The position numbers and the translations under genes are program-made. From assembly GCF_011806425.1 (NCBI RefSeq), contig NZ_JAATOV010000002.1, positions 868,001 through 932,000 of the forward strand: 64,000 nucleotides of DNA, given 5' to 3'. This stretch comes from Thalassospira lucentensis. GTDB taxonomy: Bacteria; Pseudomonadota; Alphaproteobacteria; Rhodospirillales; Thalassospiraceae. This document shows, one piece after another, positions 1 to 9,924 of this stretch. Numbering within the stretch: position 1 is the first letter of the stretch; each line of letters starts with the position of its first letter. The notes beneath the pieces were generated by a model, which saw only the letters and a list, made by a program, of their open reading frames with translations, had not been told where the DNA came from and searched no databases.

Positions 1-459
1 GCGTCGGAAAAGCTAACTGGAGAATATATCTATCAGCTTGATGATCCCCAGTCCTTCCGCAATGACCCATCGAAAAAGCAAAACGCACCGCGCGTTTCGG
101 AAGTTCTGGCATTGGGTAATGACCGTCTTCTCGTGCTTGAACGCACAGACAAAACCACCAAGCTGCACGAAGTCAAACTTGATGGTGCGACCAATATTTT
201 GGCGACACGCTGGGATGATATGTCAACCAGCCCGACACTTGAGCAGCAAAACGATCTTGCCAGCATTGAGCTGAAAGCTGTGTCCAAGACTTTGCGGTTT
301 GACAGTGCCGATTATCCGATGGCCCCCAACAAGCTCGAAGGCCTTGCCATTCTGGGCGATGGATCACTTGCCATGATCAACGACAATGACTTTGGCATTA
401 AGGGCGACCCGACCAAAGTCATCGTGATTGACGGTTTGGTTAAGGCCGACAAATACTGA
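1..459 (+). CDS. Phytase-like esterase domain protein, C-terminal part
   Basis: The reading frame is open from the first base of the window, so the start lies outside it; about 152 residues remain. Stretches such as RVSEVLALGNDRLLVLERT and NKLEGLAILGDGSLAMINDNDFG resemble the beta-propeller domain annotated as esterase-like activity of phytase, which is usually found in exported proteins of about 400 to 700 residues. Substrate cannot be told from this fragment. A clear hairpin terminator follows 30 bases after the stop. The family assignment rests on recalled motif style, not on a search. Confidence 0.7.
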   Translation, partial: ASEKLTGEYIYQLDDPQSFRNDPSKKQNAPRVSEVLALGNDRLLVLERTDKTTKLHEVKLDGATNILATRWDDMSTSPTLEQQNDLASIELKAVSKTLRFDSADYPMAPNKLEGLAILGDGSLAMINDNDFGIKGDPTKVIVIDGLVKADKY

Positions 460-488
460 TTTAGACGCCCTGAAATGGGTTTGATCGT

Positions 489-523
489 GCGGGAAAGCTG
501 CTATGTGGCTTTCCCGCTTTTTT
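489..523 (+). terminator. Rho-independent terminator
   Basis: A perfect 10-bp stem (GCGGGAAAGC with GCTTTCCCGC) with a 9-base loop is followed directly by a run of six T. It closes the phytase-like gene. Confidence 0.85.
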
Positions 524-553
524 ATTGCGTAAAATGGGCGTAAAAGCAGGCCC

Positions 554-1528
554 ATGATGACAGAAAAACAGATATTCGACACCCCGGACGGCATCACCGC
601 CGTGATCGAACCGATGGATCAGACCGGTTACCTCGCCCCTGTCGGGTTTGAGGACCAGTTATATAAGGAACTTGGCGACGTTACCGAACGCCATGACCGT
701 TTGATGTTCGCGCCCGGCCCGGAACGGCGCGTGTTCTGGGCGCAGAATGTCTGGCGCAACCCGGTGCGGATTGCCATTCCGTCGATCAAAGGTGCGGCCA
801 AAATCCTGAAATTTAATCAGCGCAATTGGGCGATGTTTAAGTTTGACCATTTTTCACGGGCCAAATTGATCGAGGCAAATCTGCCGCATGTCTCGGCCAA
901 ACGTCAGGTGTTTGGCGAACCGGCACCGACCGCGCCACTTGGGTCGTGGACCTTGATTGATCCCGATACCATTATCGCATCTGCTGATTGTTCCAGCCCC
1001 TGGAAAAACGGCGAGGTCGAGTTTGAAGAAGACAAAGTAACACCGCCCAACCGTGCCTATTTGAAACTTTGGGAAGCCTTCACCCGACTTGGTGCCTATC
1101 CACAAGCGGGCGACCGCACCATGGATTTGGGCGGAAGTCCCGGTGGCTGGACGTGGGTTTTGCATGAATTTGGCACCGATGTCATTTCCATCGACAAAGC
1201 CCGCCTTGACGCCAAGATCGCCAAGTTGCCGCGCGTTGATTTCCGTCAGGAAAGTGCCTTTGGGCTTAATCCCGAAGAAGTCGGCTATATCGATTGGCTG
1301 TGCTCGGACGTGATTTGTTACCCTGATCGCCTGTATCAATTGGTCAATCAGTGGATGGATGCCGCCATGGCAACCAACTTTATCTGCACCATCAAGTTAC
1401 AGGGTGATACCGATTATTCCGCCATCACCCAATTCGCAGATATCCCCGGATCAAAGGTCGTGCATTTGTACAACAACAAACACGAACTGACCTGGATGAA
1501 AGTCCCCGGTGTGACCGATCAGGATTGA
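554..1528 (+). CDS. RlmM/FtsJ-like 2'-O-ribose RNA methyltransferase
   Basis: The 324-residue protein has a Rossmann methyltransferase domain in its C-terminal half. The SAM-binding motif DLGGSPGGWTWVL (residues 191-203) is the FtsJ/RrmJ signature. The K-D-K-E catalytic tetrad of this family can be placed at K171 (RAYLKLWEA), D252 (CSDV), K281 (IKLQGD) and E311 (HELTW). The N-terminal 150 residues probably bind RNA. E. coli RlmM, which modifies C2498 of 23S rRNA, has the same general layout but is longer, so the exact target is uncertain. Two ATG codons (554, 557) are possible starts. The gene stands alone, with terminators on both sides. Confidence 0.75.
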   Translation: MMTEKQIFDTPDGITAVIEPMDQTGYLAPVGFEDQLYKELGDVTERHDRLMFAPGPERRVFWAQNVWRNPVRIAIPSIKGAAKILKFNQRNWAMFKFDHFSRAKLIEANLPHVSAKRQVFGEPAPTAPLGSWTLIDPDTIIASADCSSPWKNGEVEFEEDKVTPPNRAYLKLWEAFTRLGAYPQAGDRTMDLGGSPGGWTWVLHEFGTDVISIDKARLDAKIAKLPRVDFRQESAFGLNPEEVGYIDWLCSDVICYPDRLYQLVNQWMDAAMATNFICTIKLQGDTDYSAITQFADIPGSKVVHLYNNKHELTWMKVPGVTDQD

Positions 1529-1560
1529 TCATCCAAACACCGTAATTGGCGATATTTAAG

Positions 1561-1594
1561 AATGCGGCGATCCTGTCAGGACGCCGCATTTTCT
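1561..1594 (+). terminator. Rho-independent terminator
   Basis: AATGCGGCG pairs with CGCCGCATT and the stem continues through TCCTG/CAGGA, followed by TTTTCT. It lies 32 bases after the methyltransferase stop. Confidence 0.75.
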
Positions 1595-1769
1595 ATGATG
1601 TCGGGGAGTTCAAAGGGGCGGCTTCGTCAAAATACGCCTGATGTTTCAGACAAATATGTTTGAGATTACGCAAAAGCAGTCCTATTCTGCGCGTTCTGAT
1701 CGGGTCAGGATGATGACGCCACCGCGCCAATACCCGCCATCCAGTCCCGCCCAATTGTGATGGGATACC

Positions 1770-3416
1770 ATGTCCGAAAACTCTTTTAATTATGACGTGC
1801 TCGTTATCGGCAGTGGCGCTGCCGGACTTTCCACAGCGCTTAAACTTGCCCCGCATGTAAAAGTCGCCGTTCTTTCTAAGGGAAAGATCGATGATGGCTC
1901 GACCAATTGGGCGCAGGGTGGCATTGCCGCCGTGTTGGATGCCGCTGACAGTATCGAAAACCATGTACGCGACACGCTGATTGCCGGTGCTGATCTGTGT
2001 AAGCGCGAAACGGTCGAATTTGTCGCCACCAACGCCCCAAGTGCGATCAAATGGCTTGATGATCTTGGCATTCAATTGACCCGCGACCCGGCAGGCGGAA
2101 ACGATCAGCCATTTCATTTAACCCGTGAAGGCGGGCATAGCCACCGGCGCATTGTTCATGCTGCGGACGCCACGGGACGCGCAGTTCAAACAACCTTGCA
2201 GGGCCAGGCTGCCAATCATCCAAACATCACGATTTTTGAAAACTATCTGGCGATTGATCTTGTCACCGACCGTAAATTTGGCGGTGAAGGACGGCGGTGT
2301 ATCGGGGCCTATGCACTTGATCTGGCAACCGGTCAGGTGAAATCGTTTAATGCACGTACCGTGGTTCTGGCCACCGGTGGGGCCAGCAAGGTGTATCGTT
2401 TCACATCCAACCCGGATGGTTCGACCGGTGATGGTATTGCCATGGCATGGCGTGCGGGTTGTCGTGTGATGAATATGGAATTTAGCCAATTCCACCCAAC
2501 GTGTCTTTATCACCCGCAAGCCAAATCATTCCTGATTTCCGAGGCGCTTCGCGGTGAAGGGGGCAGGTTGTTATTGCCCGATGGCACCCGTTTCATGGAC
2601 CGGTTTGACGAGCGCGGCGAACTTGCCCCGCGCGACATTGTCGCACGCGCGATTGACCATGAAATGAAACGTCTGGGTGCGGATTGCGTGTATCTTGATA
2701 TCACCCACAAGGGGGCTGATTTCATACGCGAACACTTCCCGACCATCTATGAAACGTGCCTGTCTTATGGCATCGACATGACCAAAGAAGCCATCCCGGT
2801 GGTGCCCGCCGCCCATTACACATGCGGCGGGGTTTTGACCGATTTGCGCGGTCGAACCGATTTGACCGGTCTTTATGCGATTGGCGAATGTGCCGGCACC
2901 GGATTGCATGGTGCCAACCGTTTGGCATCCAATTCACTTTTGGAATGTCTGGTGTTTGGTGATGCTGCGTCAAAGGACATTGTCGAAGCCCTGCCGGTCG
3001 AAGATCACTTCAAACCGATCCCAGAATGGGATGAAACCGGCATTACCGATTCAGACGAAGAAGTCCTTGTTGCTCATAACTGGGAGCAGTTGCGCAACGT
3101 CATGTGGGATTTTGTCGGCATTGTCCGCACCACCAAACGCGTTCAACGCGCCCAGCACCGGGTGGATTTGTTGCTGTCAGAAATTGACGAATATTACGGC
3201 AACTTCCGCGTGACCAATGACTTGCTTGAACTGCGTAATCTTTCAGTTGTTGCTAAGCTGATTATTCAGTCGGCCTTGTGGCGCCGTGAAAGCCGTGGCC
3301 TGCATTACACCACCGATTACCCCGAACTTGATGAAAGCGGCTCTCCGCGCCAAACAGTTCTGGTACCGGAAAACTTCGCAGGGCGCTGGGTGATGTCGGG
3401 TCAGTGGAAAACCTGA
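1770..3416 (+). CDS. nadB: L-aspartate oxidase
   Basis: The 548-residue flavoprotein oxidises L-aspartate to iminoaspartate, the first step of de novo NAD synthesis in the cytoplasm. The FAD-binding motif [13 protein letters not shown] lies at the N-terminus. The [13 protein letters not shown] stretch, the [15 protein letters not shown] segment and the active-site region around [37 protein letters not shown] (broken here only by quotation) are those of NadB; the aspartate oxidase C-terminal helical domain follows. Length fits the family. nadA and nadC are not next to it. Start is the ATG at 1770; no strong ribosome site is visible upstream. Confidence 0.93.
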   Translation: MSENSFNYDVLVIGSGAAGLSTALKLAPHVKVAVLSKGKIDDGSTNWAQGGIAAVLDAADSIENHVRDTLIAGADLCKRETVEFVATNAPSAIKWLDDLGIQLTRDPAGGNDQPFHLTREGGHSHRRIVHAADATGRAVQTTLQGQAANHPNITIFENYLAIDLVTDRKFGGEGRRCIGAYALDLATGQVKSFNARTVVLATGGASKVYRFTSNPDGSTGDGIAMAWRAGCRVMNMEFSQFHPTCLYHPQAKSFLISEALRGEGGRLLLPDGTRFMDRFDERGELAPRDIVARAIDHEMKRLGADCVYLDITHKGADFIREHFPTIYETCLSYGIDMTKEAIPVVPAAHYTCGGVLTDLRGRTDLTGLYAIGECAGTGLHGANRLASNSLLECLVFGDAASKDIVEALPVEDHFKPIPEWDETGITDSDEEVLVAHNWEQLRNVMWDFVGIVRTTKRVQRAQHRVDLLLSEIDEYYGNFRVTNDLLELRNLSVVAKLIIQSALWRRESRGLHYTTDYPELDESGSPRQTVLVPENFAGRWVMSGQWKT

Positions 3417-3453
3417 TCCATCCATTTGCACCACACAATTGGGCGAAAACAGT

Positions 3454-3906
3454 ATGACCGAAACGGCAAAACTGATCGGTATCGCTCGCCGTGCAAAATC
3501 GCGTGCGCCGATGGAAACCCTCGAGCAGGCGGCCTGCACGAGAGCCTTGGGTGTGGAGGGTGACTTTCGCGGAAAGTTGCGCAAACGGCAGGTCACCATT
3601 CTTGCACTTGAGGATTGGAAGGCCGCGTGCGACGCGATTGGCCGTGATGACCTGCCGTGGACGACCCGACGAGCAAACCTTCTTGTCAGTGGCTTCAAAC
3701 TGCCGCGTGAAATTGGGTCAAAAATCTTAATTGGTACTTCGGTTTTTAAGGTCACCGGTGAAACCGATCCCTGTCGCCGAATGGAGGATGCAGCCCCCGG
3801 TCTTGAAGACGCACTCCGCCCAGATTGGCGCGGCGGGGTCACCTGCCGGGTCATCGAAGACGGGAATCTTCAATGCGGTGACGCCGTTAAGATGATGACG
3901 CCATAA
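3454..3906 (+). CDS. MOSC domain protein
   Basis: A small cytoplasmic protein of 150 residues made almost wholly of one MOSC (molybdenum cofactor sulfurase C-terminal) beta-barrel domain. The conserved cysteine of the family is seen in GETDPCRRMEDAAPGLEDAL, preceded by a GVEGDFRGK stretch typical of the N-terminal side. MOSC proteins of this size are thought to handle sulfur or molybdenum cofactor chemistry, but the actual substrate is unknown. An in-frame TTG at 3439 would add five residues; the ATG at 3454 is preferred. It follows nadB by 37 bases and may be cotranscribed with it. Confidence 0.75.
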   Translation: MTETAKLIGIARRAKSRAPMETLEQAACTRALGVEGDFRGKLRKRQVTILALEDWKAACDAIGRDDLPWTTRRANLLVSGFKLPREIGSKILIGTSVFKVTGETDPCRRMEDAAPGLEDALRPDWRGGVTCRVIEDGNLQCGDAVKMMTP

Positions 3907-4017
3907 AACACGATACCTATGGTAGATTAAGTTAAGCAGACATCTTTAAAAATGCGCATCTGCGCCCAACTTGGAAGGGGATAATCTTTCATACGACCAC
4001 GCTCGGAGAGCATTGTT

Positions 4018-5124
4018 GTGAAACCCGCCCCCATTCCTTCGAACGAAGTTGAGCGCCAAAAATCGCTTGAGGCTATGAGCGTGCTCTCAACGCCGCGCGA
4101 TCCGGAGCTTGATCGGATTACGCGACTGGCAGAGCGATTGTTTGGCAGCGATATCGTGGCGATTTCGTTGCTCGACAATGATCGGCAGTTTTTCAAATCC
4201 CGTGTCAATCTGAGCGTCTCAGAAACAAGCCGTGACATTTCGTTTTGCGGCCATGCGGTGATGTATGATGCACCACTTGTTGTGCCCAATGCGCTGGAGG
4301 ATGAACGTTTTCACGACAATCCGCTGGTAACCGGCGGGCCGGAAATTCGGTCTTATCTGGGCGTACCGATTTCAAATCAGCAGGGATACAAACTTGGCAC
4401 GCTTTGCGTGATTGATGGCAATCAGCGCAATTTCACCAAGGAAGAAATCCAAACGCTTCAGGACCTTGCACGCTGGGTCGAAACGGTGCTGGCCCTGCGC
4501 TATACAGAGCGCAGCCAACAACAGCTTCTGAAGGACCTTGATACAGCACAGCGTGAACTTTTGATCGATACCTTGACCGGCATATGGAACCGGCGCGGCC
4601 TTGAAGAGCTGCTAAGCCGTGAAATTTCGGCCGCACAAATGAAAAAGACACCCGTTGGTATCTTCATGCTTGATATCGACCACTTCAAAAGCATCAATGA
4701 CACCAATGGCCATCTAATCGGTGACAAAGTCATCCAATCGATTTCCGAAATCATGTCATCGAGCCTGCGCGATCAGGATATCACCGGACGTTTCGGTGGC
4801 GAAGAATTCGTCTGTATCCTTCCTGGCCTGCGGCTGGAGCGAATGATGTATCTTGGCTACAAGATATGCGAAACCATCGCCGAGCAGTGCAAAGTTCCCA
4901 ACAAAGACGGTGAGCAGATTTCCGTAACCGTCAGTGTCGGCGCGACGTGGGTTTCCCCGCAAACAACCGAACTTTATGGCTCAGAACAGATTTTGCAAAT
5001 GGCTGACGACGCCCTTTACAAAGCCAAACAAGCAGGCCGCAACACTGTGCGTTACCTGCCCCTTGACGCTCATGGCAGTCTTGAGGTCCTCGACGAAGCC
5101 CCACCAGAAAGTCCCGCCGTTTAA
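4018..5124 (+). CDS. GAF-GGDEF diguanylate cyclase
   Basis: The 368-residue soluble protein has a GAF sensor domain (about residues 25-165) and a GGDEF domain (about 180-355). GAF proteins of the FCGHAV/LGVPI type bind small ligands or sense redox. The active-site loop is GGEEF (260-264), compatible with c-di-GMP synthesis. An RxxD inhibitory site (R251-D254) stands exactly five residues before it, so product inhibition is expected. There is no EAL domain and no membrane segment. Start is a GTG with GGAG about nine bases upstream. The ligand sensed is unknown. Confidence 0.88.
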   Translation: MKPAPIPSNEVERQKSLEAMSVLSTPRDPELDRITRLAERLFGSDIVAISLLDNDRQFFKSRVNLSVSETSRDISFCGHAVMYDAPLVVPNALEDERFHDNPLVTGGPEIRSYLGVPISNQQGYKLGTLCVIDGNQRNFTKEEIQTLQDLARWVETVLALRYTERSQQQLLKDLDTAQRELLIDTLTGIWNRRGLEELLSREISAAQMKKTPVGIFMLDIDHFKSINDTNGHLIGDKVIQSISEIMSSSLRDQDITGRFGGEEFVCILPGLRLERMMYLGYKICETIAEQCKVPNKDGEQISVTVSVGATWVSPQTTELYGSEQILQMADDALYKAKQAGRNTVRYLPLDAHGSLEVLDEAPPESPAV

Positions 5125-5367
5125 TCCATCTTCCCAGCAGATGGCGACAGTCCCTTGCCGATTAAAAATGCACGCATTTCAGGCATCGATAGCTGAGCAA
5201 GCTCGGCCACTGCAATATACGGATCCCACCGAAAGCCCCCAGAACATATGACGCATCAAAACAGACGCGGCTTTTTCGCCCGTGGCAGACGCAAGTTTCA
5301 ATTTTTCCAGCCCGAAAAATGCTTGGCCCTGCAATGGATCGGGCCACGTGGCGGTTGTGTCGTTCAT
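5121..5367 (-). pseudogene. Small gene with an apparent frameshift
   Basis: Reading from the ATG at 5367 on the minus strand gives a plausible protein up to RHMFWG, where the frame runs into a poor-looking tail that stops at 5179. Another frame resumes right there as GFRWDPYIAVAELAQLSMPE and ends at the stop at 5121. Removing one base from the run of five C at 5236-5240 (five G on the coding strand) joins both into one product of about 81 residues. This is either a recent frameshift or a sequencing error in a homopolymer. A GTG at 5406 would add 13 residues. The stop overlaps the end of the GGDEF gene. Family unknown. Confidence 0.5.
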
Positions 5368-5504
5368 GATCAACTCTATCGCCGTGCTTGACGCTTCGGT
5401 ATTCACAGGTGATACCTAAATGGCTGCTTCCTTCCAATCCATTGGTTGCAATGGATTTTTCCAAACCAATTCTTGGCAACCAACTTAACGGGCTCCTGCG
5501 CCGC

Positions 5505-6461
5505 ATGCTGAACATTCTTGCCATCACAACCCCGATTTTCCTGATTATCGGGCTTGGCTACTTTGCTGTGTACAGCAATATCGTGCCACAAAACGTTGCA
5601 CGTGGCATGGGCGCGTTTGTCATGAATTTTGCCCTACCCTGCCTTTTGATCCGGGCAATGGCGCAACGCGATATTTCCGAAGTCATCGAACCGGTTTTCG
5701 TGCTGGCCTATGGCGGCGGCTCGCTTATCGTTTTTGCAATCGGGTATTTTTACGCGCTTAAAATCGCCAAGAAGAAACAGCCAAATGCAACGCTTCAGGG
5801 CACCGGCATGTCGTTTTGCAACAGCGGCTTTATCGGCTATCCCATTGCCTTGCAGCTTTTAGGCCCCGCCGCAGAAGTCGGCTTGGCCTTGTGTGTGATG
5901 ATCGAAACCCTTGTGATGATGCCACTGGCGCTGGTTCTGGGCGACAGCGGTGAAAACGAAGGGCTCAGCAAGGGACGGGTCCTGCGCAAGGCGTTCCTTA
6001 ATCTTGCTAAATCCCCAATCATTCTCGGTATTGTCGCCGGCCTGATTATTTCGCTGTCGGGCATCAACCTGCCGCGGCCGCTTTTTACCGCTGTTGATAT
6101 GTTGGCATCGGCATCCGGCCCGGTTGCCCTGTTTGTTATCGGGGCCGGATTGGTTGGGCTTAAGCTAAAAGGCCTTCGGGCCGATCTTGCCCGCGTCGTC
6201 ACCGGCAAGCTGCTTTTGCATCCACTCGCCGTTTTTACGATGGTCTGGCTGCTGCCCGACATTGATCCCATTATGCAAATCGCCTGTGTGTCGTTTGCTT
6301 GCTCCCCGATGCTCAGTATCTTTCCGATCCTGGGCCAACGCTATGGCCATGAAGGACTATGTGCCGCGTCACTTATGGTTGCGACGGCCTTGTCCTTCAT
6401 CACCATCAGTACCGTGCTTTGGCTGCTCGACATGACACAGGTTTTCGGGCCGCTGCCCTGA
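5505..6461 (+). CDS. AEC-family (auxin efflux carrier-like) transporter
   Basis: An inner-membrane protein of 318 residues from the chosen start, with about ten hydrophobic segments, as usual for the AEC/bile acid-arsenite-riboflavin transporter superfamily. GTGMSFCNSGFIGYPIALQL, placed before the central loop, and the C-terminal VSFACSPMLSIFPILG region are typical. Members export or import small carboxylates or amino acids; the substrate is not predictable. The frame is open back to 5388, but residues before the ATG at 5505 are polar and unlike the family, so the shorter form is preferred; no good ribosome site supports either. Convergent with the Atm1-type gene. Confidence 0.82.
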   Translation: MLNILAITTPIFLIIGLGYFAVYSNIVPQNVARGMGAFVMNFALPCLLIRAMAQRDISEVIEPVFVLAYGGGSLIVFAIGYFYALKIAKKKQPNATLQGTGMSFCNSGFIGYPIALQLLGPAAEVGLALCVMIETLVMMPLALVLGDSGENEGLSKGRVLRKAFLNLAKSPIILGIVAGLIISLSGINLPRPLFTAVDMLASASGPVALFVIGAGLVGLKLKGLRADLARVVTGKLLLHPLAVFTMVWLLPDIDPIMQIACVSFACSPMLSIFPILGQRYGHEGLCAASLMVATALSFITISTVLWLLDMTQVFGPLP

Positions 6462-6526
6462 CAACCCAAAAGGCCCCAAGGGGTAGCGCCCGAATTTCCA
6501 AAAGCTCAGACCAAATCGCGTTTGGC

Positions 6527-8401
6527 TTAGTTCGGCTTTTCACCTGCCTGTTCCAGAATTTCCTCGGCTTGGCGGATTTCCTGCTGTTGGGCCCACATTT
6601 CGGCATAAAGACCATCATGCGCCAACAGATCCTGATGGCGGCCGCGTTCGGCCACCTGACCATCACGCAGGACAATGATCTCATCCGCATCAATCACGGT
6701 GGATAGACGGTGGGCGATGATCAATGTCGTGTGCCCGCGCGACACATCACGTAATGCCTGCTGGATGTCTTTTTCCGTGCGGGTATCAAGCGCCGAAGTT
6801 GCCTCGTCGAAAATCATGATTTTCGGACGTTTCAGCAACATACGTGCGATCGATACACGCTGTTTCTCGCCGCCAGAAAGCTTAAGCCCGCGTTCCCCAA
6901 CCATGGTTTTAAACCCGTCAGGAAGGCCTTCGATAAACCGGTCAATACTGGCAAGCTTGGTCACGTCTTCGATTTCGGATTGCTCCGCCCCTGGGCGGCC
7001 ATACGAAATGTTATAGGCAATCGTATCGTTAAACAGCACGGTGTCTTGGGGCACGATCCCAATTTCCTGACGCAGCGAGTTTTGCGTCACATCGCGGATG
7101 TCCTGCCCGTCAATCGTGATCTTACCTTCTGACACGTCATAAAACCGGAACATCAACCGGGTTAACGTGGATTTACCCGCCCCACTTGGCCCAACAACGG
7201 CAACCGTTTTGCCCGCCGGAACGTCAAAGCTGACACCTTTAAGAATCTCGCGATCCTCGTTATAGGAAAACTTGACGTTCTCGAACCGAACGGCGGCTTC
7301 GCGGCAGGTTAGTGGCGTGGCATCTGCCTTGTCTTCGACTTCCTTATCGACATCAAGCAACGAAAACATCCGTTCCATATCGGTCAGTGACTGCTTGATC
7401 TGACGATATACAAATCCAAGGAAGTTCAACGGCATATAAAGCTGCAACAGGTAGGTATTGACCAAAACAAAGTCCCCCACCGTCATATTGCCTTCCTGAA
7501 CGCCCTTGGCCGCCAGCAACATGTTCAATACAAGCCCAACCGCAATAATCGCACCCTGCCCGATATTAAGTTTGGACAAGGACACCTGCGACAAAACAGC
7601 CGCAGTTTCATACCCGCGAAGGGCCGCGTCATAGCGTTTTGCTTCGTGGGGTTCGTTGTTGAAATATTTGACCGTTTCGTAATTGATCAGGCTGTCGATG
7701 GCCTTGGTGTTTGCTTCGTCATCGCGCTTGTTCATTTCGCGGCGGAATTTCATCCGCCATTCGGTCACGACCAAGGTAAAGGCGATGTAAATCACGATGG
7801 TCACAAACGTGATCAGCGCAAACCAGAAATCATACAGCGCCCACAAAATGGCCGAGACCATGAAAATTTCAAGCAGGGTCGGCAGAATGTTGAACAGCAT
7901 GAAGGACAACAGGAATTCAATCCCCTTGACCCCACGTTCAATTGCACGCGAAAGCCCGCCCATCTGCCGATCCAGATGAAACCGCAAGGACAAACCATGC
8001 AGGTGCTTAAACACGCCCAGCGCCGATGTCCGAATGGCGCGCTGTGCCACCTTGGCAAAGACCGCGTCACGCAATTCGCCAAAGGCCGATACCAAAATTC
8101 GGACCAAGCCATAGCCAACAATCAGCGCGACCGGCAAAACGATCAGGGATGTTGTGTCTGTCGCGCCACTTGTTGCTGCTTCGCCGGTTTTTTCGCCCGC
8201 CCCGCCAAGGGCATCGACGGCATATTTGTACAGCACCGGCATATAGACATTGGCGACCTTTGCCCCGACCAGGAACAGCAAGGCAATTACGACGCGCGCG
8301 CGCAGTTCGAACTCGCCGCGTGGCCATAGATACGGCAAAAAGTTCTTAACAACGCCAAACTCTGCGCGCGCAGTTGGCTGGCCGGAACCCATATTTTTCA
8401 A
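6527..8401 (-). CDS. atm1: Atm1-type ABC exporter, fused permease/ATPase
   Basis: The 624-residue protein is a half-transporter: a six-helix membrane domain (about residues 30-340) followed by an ATPase domain (about 370-605) with Walker A GPSGAGKST, signature LSGGEKQR, Walker B IMIFDEAT and the H-loop IIAHRLS. The segment SLINYETVKYFNNE is the hallmark of the Atm1/HMT1 family, which exports glutathione-linked metal or sulfur species; it is required for heavy-metal detoxification or for export of a sulfur intermediate. It should work as a homodimer in the inner membrane. ATG at 8392 is an alternative start. It is divergent from proA. Confidence 0.87.
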   Translation of the reverse strand: MKNMGSGQPTARAEFGVVKNFLPYLWPRGEFELRARVVIALLFLVGAKVANVYMPVLYKYAVDALGGAGEKTGEAATSGATDTTSLIVLPVALIVGYGLVRILVSAFGELRDAVFAKVAQRAIRTSALGVFKHLHGLSLRFHLDRQMGGLSRAIERGVKGIEFLLSFMLFNILPTLLEIFMVSAILWALYDFWFALITFVTIVIYIAFTLVVTEWRMKFRREMNKRDDEANTKAIDSLINYETVKYFNNEPHEAKRYDAALRGYETAAVLSQVSLSKLNIGQGAIIAVGLVLNMLLAAKGVQEGNMTVGDFVLVNTYLLQLYMPLNFLGFVYRQIKQSLTDMERMFSLLDVDKEVEDKADATPLTCREAAVRFENVKFSYNEDREILKGVSFDVPAGKTVAVVGPSGAGKSTLTRLMFRFYDVSEGKITIDGQDIRDVTQNSLRQEIGIVPQDTVLFNDTIAYNISYGRPGAEQSEIEDVTKLASIDRFIEGLPDGFKTMVGERGLKLSGGEKQRVSIARMLLKRPKIMIFDEATSALDTRTEKDIQQALRDVSRGHTTLIIAHRLSTVIDADEIIVLRDGQVAERGRHQDLLAHDGLYAEMWAQQQEIRQAEEILEQAGEKPN

Positions 8402-8637
8402 AATCTTATCCCCAATCGATCACCAGCAGCATTGGACTGCGCACGGTGCATCTTTTCATTCTATCCCCAACAAATGGACCGGCGAACCTGTTTTGGCAAG
8501 CACACAAGGCACTTGAACGACTTAACGCCATTGCGAACGGACGGTTTGCGGGCTATTTTGTCAATTCGTTGATAAAATCACAAAAAGACCGATCCACGCG
8601 ACGGTTCGCATATGCTTTAAGGAACGGAAACAGGACC

Positions 8638-9924
8638 ATGACGGCTCTTGCCAGTATCGAAAACCAGGATATCGCCGCATTCATGCGCGATATGGGCATC
8701 AAGGCACGCAAAGCAGCGCTGGAACTTGCGCAGGTCCCGTCCGAACCAAAAAAATCTGCATTGCTTGCTGCGGCGGAAAAATTGCGCGCCAATGCCAATA
8801 CCATTCTGGCAGCCAACGAAAAAGATATGGAAGCAGGCCGGGCAAAGGGCCTGACCGATGCGCTTTTGGATCGCTTGGCCCTTGATGCTGGCCGCATTGA
8901 AGGCATGGCCGCAGGTATTGAAACGGTTGCCAACCTGCCCGATCCGGTCGGTCGCGAACTGGCCCGCTGGAGCCCCGAGGGCAATGGCCTTGATATCGCA
9001 CGCGTATCTGTGCCGCTCGGTGTTATCGGCATCATTTATGAAAGCCGCCCGAACGTGACGGCAGATGCCAGTGCCATGTGCATCAAATCAGGTAATGCCG
9101 CGATCTTGCGCGGCGGCTCAGAAAGTTTTCATTCGTCACGCGCGATTTTTGACTGCATGACAGAGGCAATGAATGACGCTGGCTTGCCCGAAAATGCCAT
9201 TCAGATGATCCCGACCACGGATCGTGCCGCTGTTGGCGAGATGCTGAAACTTTCAGATTACATCGATGTAATCGTGCCGCGTGGGGGCAAATCGCTGATT
9301 TCACGTATTACCGATGAAAGCCGCATTCCCCTGTTCAAGCACCTTGAAGGGCTGTGCCATACCTATGTGCATGCCAGTGCCAATCCGCAAAAAGCTGTCG
9401 AGATTGTCGTCAATGCCAAGATGCGCCGTGTGGGTGTGTGCGGCTCGACGGAAACCATTCTGATCGACAGTTCCGTTGCCGGGCGTTTGTTGCCCCGCAT
9501 CTCCGAGGCATTGGTTGCCAAGGGATGTGAGCTGCGCGGTGATAAAGACGCCCAATCGATTGATGGCCATATTAAACCGGCAACCGACGAAGATTGGGTG
9601 ACCGAATATCTTGATGCGATAGTGTCGATCAAAGTCGTGAATGGCGTTGGCGAAGCAGTTAATCACATCAACACATATGGCTCCCACCATACCGATGCGA
9701 TCATTGCCGAAAATGCCGCAGCCATCGAAACCTTTATGAACGGGGTTGATTCGGGCATCGTCATCGCCAATGCATCGACCCAGTTCGCCGATGGCGGTGA
9801 ATTTGGTATGGGGGCCGAAATCGGTATTTCGACGGGTAAATTGCATGCGCGTGGCCCGGTCGGCGTTGAACAGCTCACCAGCTATAAATATATCGTGCGC
9901 GGCACAGGCCAAACCCGCCCATGA
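8638..9924 (+). CDS. proA: Gamma-glutamyl phosphate reductase
   Basis: ProA reduces gamma-glutamyl phosphate with NADPH to glutamate semialdehyde in proline synthesis. The 428-residue product from this start fits the family. PLGVIGIIYESRPNVTADA, SGNAAILRGGSES and the catalytic-cysteine region RRVGVCGSTETILID are present. The frame is open upstream to 8374, but those 88 residues do not resemble ProA; the ATG at 8638 has AGGAAC/AGGACC just upstream. proB is not adjacent. Its stop overlaps the nadD start by four bases (ATGA), so the two are translationally coupled. Confidence 0.93.
   Translation: MTALASIENQDIAAFMRDMGIKARKAALELAQVPSEPKKSALLAAAEKLRANANTILAANEKDMEAGRAKGLTDALLDRLALDAGRIEGMAAGIETVANLPDPVGRELARWSPEGNGLDIARVSVPLGVIGIIYESRPNVTADASAMCIKSGNAAILRGGSESFHSSRAIFDCMTEAMNDAGLPENAIQMIPTTDRAAVGEMLKLSDYIDVIVPRGGKSLISRITDESRIPLFKHLEGLCHTYVHASANPQKAVEIVVNAKMRRVGVCGSTETILIDSSVAGRLLPRISEALVAKGCELRGDKDAQSIDGHIKPATDEDWVTEYLDAIVSIKVVNGVGEAVNHINTYGSHHTDAIIAENAAAIETFMNGVDSGIVIANASTQFADGGEFGMGAEIGISTGKLHARGPVGVEQLTSYKYIVRGTGQTRP

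Noticed and set aside
8374-8637. N-terminal extension of proA
   Set aside because: The 88 extra residues do not resemble ProA and the ATG at 8638 has a ribosome site; the region is the atm1-proA intergenic space.
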